In this document: in pieces, positions 54,196 through 64,000 of the stretch | Numbering within the stretch: position 1 is the first letter of the stretch | Layout: each line of letters starts with the position of its first letter | Source of the DNA: an endosymbiont of unidentified scaly snail isolate Monju | GTDB taxonomy: Bacteria > Pseudomonadota > Gammaproteobacteria > Chromatiales > Chromatiaceae | NCBI RefSeq assembly: GCF_000801295.1 | Contig: NZ_AP012978.1 | Span: 1,860,001 to 1,924,000 of the forward strand | DNA: 64,000 nt | Direction: 5' to 3' | The notes under the pieces: model-generated | The model's input: only the letters and a program-made list of their open reading frames with translations | What the model was told of the DNA's origin: nothing | Database searches by the model: none | Position numbers and translations under genes: made by a program

Positions 54196-55518
54196 TCAGA
54201 CCGGCTCGGCATGGAGATCGTGCTCATCGTAGCCGGTGATCTCGACCTCGACGAAATCCCCGGGGCCAATGCCCTCCCACTCGCCTTCGATATAGACATG
54301 GCCGTCGATCTCCGGGGCGTCGCCCGGTCCACGCGCCACGATACGTCCCGGTTCGACCGCATCGACCAGCACGATGGTACGACGCCGCACCCAGCCGGCC
54401 AGGCGGTCGCGACTGATCTGCGCCTGTACCTCCATGAAACGCGCCAGCCGATCCTGACGGACCTCCTCGGGCACCGCCCCTTGCAATGCATTGGCCGCCG
54501 CACCTTCCACCGGCGAATAGGCAAAGGCGCCGACCCGGTCGAGCTGTGCCTCCTGGAGGAAGTCGAGCAACTGGTCGAAGTCCTCCTCGGTCTCGCCCGG
54601 AAAGCCGACGATGAAGGTCGAGCGCAGGACCAGTTCGGGACAGATCTCGCGCCAGCGGCGGATGCGCTCGAGCATGCGCTCACTGGCCGCCGGTCGCTTC
54701 ATGGCACGCAGTATGCGCTCGCTGGCGTGCTGCATGGGAATATCCAGGTAGGGCAGGACGTGGCCCTCGGCCATCAGCGGAATCAGGTCGTCCACGTGCG
54801 GATAGGGATAGACGTAATGCAGCCGCACCCAGGCCGGGAGTTGGCCGAGCTCGCGCACCAGGGTGGTGATGCGCGTCTCCAGCACCCGGCCACCATGGAT
54901 ATCGGCACGGTACTTCCGGTCCACCCCGTAGGCCCCGGTATCCTGCGAGACCACCAGCAGCTCGCGCACACCGGATTCCACCAGGCGCTCGGCCTCGGCC
55001 AGCACCTCGCCGATGGGCCGGCTGACCAGGTCACCGCGCATCTGCGGAATGATGCAGAAGGTGCAACGCTGGTTGCAGCCCTCGCTGATCTTCAGGTAGG
55101 CGTAGTGGCGCGGGGTGAGCTTGACGCCCTGAGGCGGCAGCAGATCCAGGAAGGGATCGTGCGGTGCCGGCAGGTGGGCATGCACCTGCTCCATCACCGC
55201 CTCATAGGCGTGCGCCCCGGTGATGCCCAGCACCTGTGGATGGCGCTCGCGGATCTCCTCGGCACGCCCCCCGAGGCAGCCGGTGACCAACACCCGCCCG
55301 TTGGCTGCCAGCGCCTCGCCGATGGCGGCCAGCGACTCGTCCACTGCCGCGTCGATGAAGCCGCAGGTGTTGACGATCACCAGGTCGGCGGCCTCGTAGC
55401 GGGGCACGATCTCGTAGCCCTCGGCACGCAACTGGGTCAGGATGCGCTCGGAATCGACCAGGTTCTTGGGACAGCCCAGGCTGACGAATCCGATGCGCGG
55501 CGGAACGGTGTCTGTCAC
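54196..55518 (-). CDS. rimO: Ribosomal protein S12 methylthiotransferase RimO
   Basis: 440 residues. UPF0004 domain ([43 protein letters not shown]), radical SAM cluster ([24 protein letters not shown]) and TRAM domain (DGHVYIEG...[13 protein letters not shown]). [10 protein letters not shown] is diagnostic for RimO. It adds a methylthio group to the conserved aspartate of S12. Confidence 0.97.
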   Translation of the reverse strand: MTDTVPPRIGFVSLGCPKNLVDSERILTQLRAEGYEIVPRYEAADLVIVNTCGFIDAAVDESLAAIGEALAANGRVLVTGCLGGRAEEIRERHPQVLGITGAHAYEAVMEQVHAHLPAPHDPFLDLLPPQGVKLTPRHYAYLKISEGCNQRCTFCIIPQMRGDLVSRPIGEVLAEAERLVESGVRELLVVSQDTGAYGVDRKYRADIHGGRVLETRITTLVRELGQLPAWVRLHYVYPYPHVDDLIPLMAEGHVLPYLDIPMQHASERILRAMKRPAASERMLERIRRWREICPELVLRSTFIVGFPGETEEDFDQLLDFLQEAQLDRVGAFAYSPVEGAAANALQGAVPEEVRQDRLARFMEVQAQISRDRLAGWVRRRTIVLVDAVEPGRIVARGPGDAPEIDGHVYIEGEWEGIGPGDFVEVEITGYDEHDLHAEPV

Positions 55519-55520
55519 GG

Positions 55521-55847
55521 TCAGTTCAGGAGGTCGGCGAGGTTGACGCCAGGGCTGCGCTGGACCTCGACCACCAGGGTCTCCGACAACGGCAGATCCC
55601 CCTTCTCGATCGGCTCCAGCAACTGCTCGCAGATCTGCTGCACGATCAGCATGCCCTGACGGGTGCGCTCCTCCAGGTCCGGCTGTTGCACGTTCCGGTA
55701 CAGCTCGGCCAGGTATTCACGGAATACCGGCCCCTGCTGTTCCAGCGGCAATTGCTGGAACGTGTCACGGAAGCTGATGTGCAATTCGTAGTTGCCCTCG
55801 GGGGAGGGTTCGACCACCCCGACCCGGATCGGCCCGTCGATCTCCAT
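55521..55847 (-). CDS. Conserved small protein of unknown function upstream of rimO
   Basis: 108 residues from the ATG at 55847, with AGGAG upstream. It is soluble and acidic: a beta-rich N-terminal part ([26 protein letters not shown]), then two helices ([39 protein letters not shown]). I do not recognise a family. It ends 2 nt before the rimO start codon, so it is very likely in the same transcript. Confidence 0.7.
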   Translation of the reverse strand: MEIDGPIRVGVVEPSPEGNYELHISFRDTFQQLPLEQQGPVFREYLAELYRNVQQPDLEERTRQGMLIVQQICEQLLEPIEKGDLPLSETLVVEVQRSPGVNLADLLN

Positions 55848-56114
55848 GTGTGACTCCTGGTACCTTGGTCTGGAAAGGACGAAGTGTGCGCAAGGGTTCC
55901 CGTGTTCGCAAGCATTCCTTCGTCCCGGGGAGGGACCGCCCGCGAACATTGGTCCCCCGGGGCACGATCGAGCATTCTGCGAAATCGGCATCCCCGCCGC
56001 GAAGAGAGCATGCGGGAAACCCAGAGGCGGGGATCTGGCTGTTAAAATGGCATGCGATTTTCAAATCCGATTCGAGCGGGAAGGGATAACCGGTACCCAT
56101 TGTCCGAGCCACGC

Positions 56115-58329
56115 ATGAAACACTGCACATTGCCTGTAATCTTTTCTCTCGTTGTTTGCGCGATGGTCCGGCCATTCCCTGCTGCCCAGGCTGCCGCGGG
56201 CACGACGGACCCGACCGAGGATCTCCTGCTCGACGATGTGCCGGTGGTTCTCTCGGCCAGCCGGCTGTCGCAACCGATATCGGAGTCGCCTGCATCGATG
56301 ACCATCATCGACCGCGACACGATCGACGCTTCGGGCGCGCTGGACATCCCCGATGTGCTGCGCCTGGTCCCCGGCTTCCAGGTATCGCATATCAGCGGGG
56401 CCAATCAGACAGCGCAGTACCACGGCCTGGCCAGTCAGCACCCCAAACGCATGCAGATCCTGATAGACGGTCGCTCGGTGTATCACTCGGCATTTGGCGG
56501 GGTGCATTGGGACAGCCTGCCGATCACGCTGGACGATGTGGACCGCATCAAGGTCTTGCGTGGCTCCAATGCCGCGACATTCGGTTCCAATGCCTTCATG
56601 GGGGTGGTGAACATCATTACTCGTCATGCCGCGCAAACGCGGGGAACCTCGGTAACGCTGCTTGGCGGTTATGGTGGCACCCGCGAGGCGCGCCTGCGCT
56701 TTGGTGACCGCATCGGCAAGTTCGACTACCGGGTATCGGTCGATGCCTTTTCCACCGATGGTTTTCCCAACCCCCTGGACACCCATGTGTACTGGGATTC
56801 GACCGGCGGCCCAGTGCCGGCCAGCTCGGTGGTCACGGGCACGCCTCTGCAACCGGAAACCACGCTCTACCGCCTGGCGCGCAACGACAGCCAGGCCATC
56901 GGGCGCTTCGAGTTCCGTGGCGACTGGTTGCTCGACAATGGCGACACCCTGTTGTTCGAACTGGGTTATGTACATAACGATCGCGACAATTCTCTCGACA
57001 AGGGGCTCATCGAATTGCTGCGTCCCGATGAGAATCTGCGGGTGAGTTCACAGTTGCTGAGGTGGTCGCGTTTTGCCCCGTCGCTGGGCGACATCTCGCT
57101 ACAGCTCTCGCACAACCGGTTCAGTTTCGACAGCCGCTTCACCGAGACGCTGATCGACCGCAGTGGCGGCATTCTCATCAACTTCGGTGAGGTAGCCGCC
57201 GGCCAGAAACTGCGCAACGATCGCTACGATCTCGAGTGGCAGCATACGCTCCCTTCCAGCGAGTCTGGCTGACGTGTCGTGTGGGGCGGCGGATTTCGTC
57301 TGGATACGGTGAGCGGGAGCAATTTTTCTCTTGGTGACAGGGACGTGCAACGGAAGCAGTACCGCCTGTTCGTCAATACCGAAAAGCACCTGGGCAAGCG
57401 GGAGCAATGGGTGATCAATGCCGGGGTGATGCTGGAGCACCAGCAGGACCTGGGGCGCTTTGCCTCGCCACGGCTGGCGCTGAACTAGCACCTGGACGAG
57501 TTCAACACGCTGCGCGTTGCCGCCTCCCGGGCCTGGCGCATGCCGTCGTTCTGGGAACAGGCCGGGGAATCGCGGCTTCGGGCACTCGATCCCCCCCCTG
57601 GCTCCCTTTCCAGGCGTAACACCTGCCCCCTTCGACTACCTGCTCTACACCAGCATTCCCGGATCCCTGCGCCCAGAGCGCCTGGACACCCTGGAACTGG
57701 GCTTTCTCAACGCCCAGTGGATAGAAGGGCTGTCCTTCGATGGCCGCCTGTTCGTCGAGAAGCTGCACGACTATATCGACGAGGTGCGTCACATCAACGG
57801 CTGCAACGGATGCGACACCGCAGGCACCGTGCTGCCCTTGCTCAACCCGCACGACCTGCTGATCCACGAAAACGCCGGCTGGATAGACATGACCGGCGCC
57901 GACCTGCACCTGCGTTATGCCCTGGACGACCGCACCACCCTGACAGGCTCGTTCAGCATCGTGCGTGCCAGCGGCGAACGCATCAAGCGCCGGGATGCCA
58001 CGGGTAACGTGGTGTCGGTAGCGCAGATCGACGACTATGTACCGAAACGGACCTTCAGCGCCCTGCTCTCGCACCGTTTCGACCACGGCTGGTCGGGCTC
58101 GCTGGCCTGGTATGCCATGAGCGAGATGAACTGGCCCAACGATGGGGATCGTCTCGCCCCTTACGACCGTCTCGACCTGCGGCTTGCCCGACGCCTTACC
58201 CTTGCAGGCAACAATACGCAGATCGAGTTGATCGCCCAGAATCTGCTAGGCAATACCTATATCGAGTTTCGGGACGACAACCAGTTCGAGCGCCGGTTCT
58301 TCATCAGGCTCAAGATCGAAACACCCTAG
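56115..58329 (+). pseudogene. TonB-dependent outer-membrane receptor, decayed (two stops, one frameshift)
   Basis: From the ATG at 56115: signal peptide (IFSLVVCAMVRPFPAAQA), plug domain (ASMTIIDRDTIDASGALDIPDVLRLVPGFQVSHIS, RMQILIDGRSVY, RIKVLRGSNAATFGSNAFMGVVNIIT) and barrel strands. An in-frame TGA at 57270-57272 and TAG at 57486-57488 interrupt the barrel. A one-base shift in the C run near 57591-57598 moves the last third into another frame, which ends FFIRLKIETP (a barrel-type terminus) at 58329. Both stops are single-base changes from sense codons (CGA or TGG). Substrate unknown. Confidence 0.85.
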
Positions 58330-58349
58330 GCACCCGTCGGACGAGGCCC

Positions 58350-59329
58350 GTGACAAGGATTCTCAGGCAATACCAGGAAGGTTACTGTCGCACCGGCTCA
58401 TGGGTGGTGCGCCTGTTCGCCTGCCTGCTGGCCATGTGGCTGGACGTCGCCACCGCTGCCCCGGCCAGGCAAGTGAAACACGTCCCCGATATCGCGCTGA
58501 TCCTGTCCAGCGAGGCCTATCCCCTGCGACAGGCGGCAGATGGATTCCAGGAACGATTGCAGGCCCTCTGCCGCACCGGGACACGCTGTCCCTCGGTCAT
58601 TGCGCTATCACTGTCCGAGATGGAAGCCAGATCACTGCGCCATCCCCGCCTGTTCGTCAGCATTGGCTCTGCTGCCGCACGCCACCTGCTCGAACGCTAT
58701 CCCACGGCACACCAACTGCACCTGATGGTATCGAAGAACACCCACTCGGCGCCATCCAGCAGCCCGGTCTCCGCCCTGTTCATCGAGCAGCCTCCCGGCC
58801 GGCTGCTGGATTTCTTGCATTTTCTGCTGCCGGACAGGAGGCGCATCGGGATATTGTCCACCGAGGACTCGCAGGTCTTCGTCGAGTTGCTGGAAGGCCA
58901 CGCACAACGGCATGGGCTGGATTTGCGTGACCGGATGATCGACGATACCGAAGGTATCGGTAAGCAATTGCACGCACTCAACCGGAGTATCGACCTGTTG
59001 CTGTCCCTGCCCGATCCCGCGATCTTCAACCGCCAGACCCTGGCGACCATTCTGCTGGCCTGCTATCAGGACCGCATTCCGGTGATCGGCTTTTCGGCCG
59101 GCATGACACGGGCAGGAGCCCTGGCCTCGCTGTATACCCCACCGGAAAAGATCGGCAGCGAGGGAGCGGACCTCGCGCTGCGCCTGTTGCATGGTGCTGC
59201 GCCGTTTCGTGCCTATTCCCAATACTTCGAAGTCACGGTCAACCGGCGAGTCGCCCAGGCCCTGCACCTGCATCTGCATCTGCATCTGCCAACCGACGCC
59301 GAGCTGGATGATTGGCTCGAGGAAATGCA

Positions 59330-59333
<4 letters not shown>
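58350..59333 (+). CDS. Periplasmic binding-protein-like gene linked to the hybrid kinase (GTG start)
   Basis: 327 residues from the GTG at 58350, which gives a signal peptide (WVVRLFACLLAMWLDVATAAPA). Two alpha/beta lobes of the ABC-type sugar or TrpX-like fold follow: DIALILSSEAYPLRQAADGFQERL, LFVSIGSAAARHLLERYP, RRIGILSTEDSQVFVELLEGHAQRHG, DLLLSLPDPAIFNRQTLATILLACYQDRIPVIGFSAG. Near the C-terminus a CTGCAT microsatellite encodes LHLHLHLHL. It overlaps the kinase gene by 4 nt, so it probably delivers a periplasmic signal to it rather than feeding a transporter; no permease is nearby. Confidence 0.7.
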
Positions 59334-61699
<2,366 letters not shown>

Positions 61700-62158
61700 T
61701 CAGCGAGCCGCCTCGTCCAACCCTTGTCTTGCTGCCTCTACCGCTCGGTCGAGATCACGCTGCACCTTGTCCAGCACAGCCTTGCCCCAGTGCACCTGCT
61801 GCCCCTTTACCGCCGCCGTCAACTCGCGTCCCTCGAGCACCCGGTCGCCCATGCGTACCCGGTAAGGCAGGGTTGCATAGGCCAGCAATGGCGTGGCGTG
61901 TTCCATGGCGCCAGGCTCCACCGCCTCGTATTCGTAGAAGCAACTCAGCGTTTGCCCAGACGCGCTGACCTTCACCTCGGCATATTCCGGCTCGACGATG
62001 CGATCGCCCGCATGCCGCCACTGCGCCACATCGACACCCGTCAGGTCTGCCGCCAGCCCGCGACAAAAGCTCACCCGCGGATCCTCCTGCGGCCCGCTGC
62101 AAGCGGCAAGCATGCCCGATATGGCCAGCCCCGCTGCCCACCTGCGAATAAACTCCAT
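61700..62158 (-). CDS. Predicted lipoprotein of unknown function
   Basis: 152 residues from the ATG at 62158. Signal peptide with lipobox (AAGLAISGMLAAC, acylated Cys about residue 20), followed by SGPQEDPRVSFCRGLAADLTG. The rest is a mixed domain with two further Cys residues, VLEGRELTAAVKG and a C-terminal amphipathic helix. I do not recognise the family. It lies just downstream of xthA on the same strand. Confidence 0.7.
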   Translation of the reverse strand: MEFIRRWAAGLAISGMLAACSGPQEDPRVSFCRGLAADLTGVDVAQWRHAGDRIVEPEYAEVKVSASGQTLSCFYEYEAVEPGAMEHATPLLAYATLPYRVRMGDRVLEGRELTAAVKGQQVHWGKAVLDKVQRDLDRAVEAARQGLDEAAR

Positions 62159-62181
62159 TCCCCGGATCTCCCTCTTGTTGT

Positions 62182-62997
62182 CTACACCGCAATATCCACC
62201 CATACCGGCGCGTGGTCGGAAGGCTTGGGCATGGCACGAATCTCGTAGGAGATGCCCGCATCGCGTACCCGCTCGTTGAGCGGCGCGGTGGCCAGTTCCA
62301 GGTCGATGCGCAACCCACGCCTGGGTTCGCGCTCGAAACCGCGCGAGCGGTAGTCGAACCAGCTGAAACAGTCATCCACCTCGGGATGCACGGTGCGGAA
62401 GGTATCGTGCAGTCCCCAGTCGAACAGGCGTTGCAACCATTCGCGCTCTTCGGGCAGGAAGCTGCACTTGCCCTCGCGCAGCCAGCGCTTTGCGTTGGCC
62501 TCGCCGATGCCGATGTCGCGGTCCTGCGGGGCGATATTCATGTCACCGATGACAACCAGGTTCTGCGTAGGCTCGTATTGCTCCTCGAGCATGGCCTGCA
62601 GCTCGGCGTAGAAGCGCCGCTTGGCCGGAAACTTGGTCTCGTGGGAGCGGTTCTCGCCCTGCGGAAAATAGCCGTTGACGACGGTGATGCGCTCGCCGCC
62701 CGGGGTGGCATAAGTGGCGGTGATCAGGCGTCGCTGCGCGTCCTCGCCATCGTCTGGCAGACCCAGGCGACAGTCCAGCGGCTCACTCTTCGACAACAGT
62801 GCCACGCCGTAATGACCCTTCTGACCGTGAAACACCACGTGATAGCCCAGGGCCTCGACCATCTCGCGCGGGAACTCGCTGTCCTGCACCTTGGTCTCCT
62901 GCAGGCCGATGATGTCGGGATCGAGCCGGTCGCGCAGGGCTTCGAGCTGGTGCGGGCGCGCGCGGATGCCGTTGACGTTGAAGGATACGATGCGCAT
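62182..62997 (-). CDS. xthA: Exodeoxyribonuclease III XthA
   Basis: 271 residues, the size of E. coli Exo[24 protein letters not shown], catalytic Glu in [37 protein letters not shown], and the closing [13 protein letters not shown] with the active-site His. It repairs abasic sites and degrades 3' ends. Its ATG directly follows the upstream gene's stop (TGAATG). Confidence 0.97.
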   Translation of the reverse strand: MRIVSFNVNGIRARPHQLEALRDRLDPDIIGLQETKVQDSEFPREMVEALGYHVVFHGQKGHYGVALLSKSEPLDCRLGLPDDGEDAQRRLITATYATPGGERITVVNGYFPQGENRSHETKFPAKRRFYAELQAMLEEQYEPTQNLVVIGDMNIAPQDRDIGIGEANAKRWLREGKCSFLPEEREWLQRLFDWGLHDTFRTVHPEVDDCFSWFDYRSRGFEREPRRGLRIDLELATAPLNERVRDAGISYEIRAMPKPSDHAPVWVDIAV

Positions 62998-63297
62998 TCA
63001 GGTATTCCCCGTGATCTCGTGGGTCTCGCGTTCGCCCATCGCCTCGCCGTGACCGTAGGCCTTGCCCCAGGCCATGACACGGTGGGGCTGGAGCTCGGCC
63101 TCGTCGTCGAGTGCCTCACCGCAGGGACAGTCTTCGCCCAGCAGATCGCGCAGGGCACGCAGCATGCCGTTGGCATAACCCCGGTTGTACCAGTGCTGGC
63201 CATCCTCGTGGTGTTCGAGAAAGTCGGCACTGCCGGTGCGCAGTTCGCGCACCAGGGCACAGAGTTGTTCCAGCAGTTCGGACGGAATCGCGGACAT
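62998..63297 (-). CDS. Small conserved-looking protein upstream of xthA (99 aa)
   Basis: 99 residues, soluble: N-terminal helix (SELLEQLCALVRELRTG), then DGQHWYNRGYANGMLRALRDLLGEDCPCGEALD with a CPC motif, and a His/Gly-rich tail. Two cysteines two residues apart could bind a metal. It is immediately fused in operon to xthA. No family recognised. Confidence 0.65.
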   Translation of the reverse strand: MSAIPSELLEQLCALVRELRTGSADFLEHHEDGQHWYNRGYANGMLRALRDLLGEDCPCGEALDDEAELQPHRVMAWGKAYGHGEAMGERETHEITGNT

Positions 63298-63364
63298 CGG
63301 TATAATGTCGTAAAAGCAGCAAGCCTAGCAGGCCCGGCCTGCCTCAGTCATCTCGGAAAACGCC

Positions 63365-63688
63365 ATGCCTCTGTCTTCTCTCCTTGCCGGCCTCGGTCCC
63401 ATGCGCATGATGCTGCTGGCGCTGGCCCTCCTCTGCAGCCCCCTGGTCTGGCTGGCCGACAGCGAACCGGAAGGTATCGGCGTGCTCTTCGCCTATGTCG
63501 TACCAGCGCTGGTAGTGATCCTGTTCTTCATCCTCATGCTCGATACCCTGATGAACCGGGTGTTCATGATCGAACAGGACAGCGACACGGTAGCGCGACA
63601 TCGCTTGCGCCTGCGCGCCGACCTGCTCGTTGCCGCCGTGCTGGTGGCCAGCTGGTTCGGCTGGTTCCGCGACATCGGCGCCCTTTGA
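63365..63688 (+). CDS. Small membrane protein of unknown function (107 aa)
   Basis: Three transmembrane helices: MLLALALLCSPLVWLA, GVLFAYVVPALVVILFFILMLDTL, and LLVAAVLVASWFGWF, with a charged loop (QDSDTVARHRLRLRA). No conserved motif I can name. Divergent from the xthA group. Confidence 0.65.
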   Translation: MPLSSLLAGLGPMRMMLLALALLCSPLVWLADSEPEGIGVLFAYVVPALVVILFFILMLDTLMNRVFMIEQDSDTVARHRLRLRADLLVAAVLVASWFGWFRDIGAL

Positions 63689-63692
63689 CCCC

Positions 63693-63827
63693 GTAGGAGG
63701 CCCGTCCCCGGGCCGAATGAACATGCGCCACCAGGAGTCCCGAACAACCTGCCGGTTCGTGGCGGGGGCGGCGCTCCTACGGTCTGCGCCGGTCGGTAGC
63801 ATGCAGGAAGCCCGTCCGCGGGCCGAA
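63693..63827. repeat. REP-like cluster: three 25-nt units near the window end
   Basis: Direct unit 63693-63717 is identical to 29769-29793 (GTAGGAG, GCCC, GTCCCCG, GGCC, GAA). An inverted variant lies at 63756-63780 and a diverged direct unit (starting GCAGGAA) at 63803-63827. All are 25 nt and lie in the gap between two genes. Confidence 0.75.
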
Positions 63828-63838
63828 GAAACCACCGA

Positions 63839-64000
63839 TCAGCCTTGAAGGGCCTTCAGGTGTTCGTGCAGCGGCTCCATGACCGGCGCCAGTTTCTTGC
63901 GCATCAGGCTGCCGATGGCGGTGGTGCCCTTGAAGACGGGGCGGACTACGCCATATCCCATGCCCGAGAGCAGACGCACTGCGATCAGCGGGGCTGCGAA
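63839..64000 (-). CDS. C-terminal 53 residues of an unidentified protein (cut by the window edge)
   Basis: The minus-strand frame is open from the window end to TGA at 63839. It gives a basic, helical tail: LSGMGYGVVRPVFKGTTAIGSLMRKKLAPVMEPLHEHLKALQG. Too little is present to identify it. The reading frame is supported only by length and codon character. Confidence 0.45.
   Translation of the reverse strand, partial: FAAPLIAVRLLSGMGYGVVRPVFKGTTAIGSLMRKKLAPVMEPLHEHLKALQG

Overview
The window is GC-rich chromosomal DNA from a motile, flagellated gammaproteobacterium. The fli-flh-che gene order (fliL to the CheW/DUF2802 end, with FlhF/FlhG/FliA, CheZ and MotC/MotD) matches the Pseudomonas/Vibrio/Chromatiales arrangement. 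The exact lineage, perhaps Chromatiales-like, is inference. Almost all of the sequence is housekeeping or core genome.

Region by region. 1-2612: AsmA-like protein (cut by the window edge), an MscS channel and a DUF4197 protein, all on the minus strand. 2717-21276: a minus-strand flagellar/chemotaxis supercluster of about 18.5 kb, transcribed fliL-M-N-O-P-Q-R-flhB-flhA-flhF-flhG-fliA, then cheY-Z-A-B-motC-motD-parA-cheW-(57-aa ORF)-DUF2802. It has a near-consensus sigma-54 site before fliL and a near-perfect sigma-28 site before cheY, so the promoter hierarchy can be read from the DNA. 21449-31109: a GGDEF-EAL protein, a patatin, an MFS transporter, a YadGH-like ABC exporter, a frameshifted TSUP carrier, a methyltransferase, a rhodanese, RimI and a family 4-type uracil-DNA glycosylase. 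31116-37032: leuA, pssA and ilvBHC, with a possible leucine leader peptide before leuA. 37184-40500: DUF4124 protein, MtaB, RmuC. 40708-41172: tRNA-Ser(CGA) followed by a tandem array of about 173 bp units, each beginning with the last 19 nt of the tRNA. 41234-49291: a frameshifted SDR, a two-partner secretion pair (intact TpsA exoprotein, TpsB with three frameshifts), an AT-richer island with a perfect CRP-type palindrome and iteron-like repeats, and a frameshifted AcuI/YhdH reductase. 49620-55847: DusA, two Hsp20 genes behind a textbook sigma-32 promoter, a KamA-like radical SAM protein, small membrane proteins, RimO. 56115-61699: a decayed TonB receptor, a periplasmic binding-like protein and a BarA-like hybrid kinase. 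61700-64000: lipoprotein, XthA, small unknown proteins and a partial gene.

Two themes cut across the window. First, six genes carry frameshifts or nonsense codons, several in G/C homopolymers, so pseudogenisation and assembly error must be separated before any biology is built on them. Second, several non-coding signals are stronger than expected: the tRNA-tail array, which recalls the E. coli tyrT/rtT arrangement; a family of 25-nt REP-like palindromes with swapped stem sequences; and a 162-bp imperfect palindrome between parA and cheW where a ParP gene is often found.
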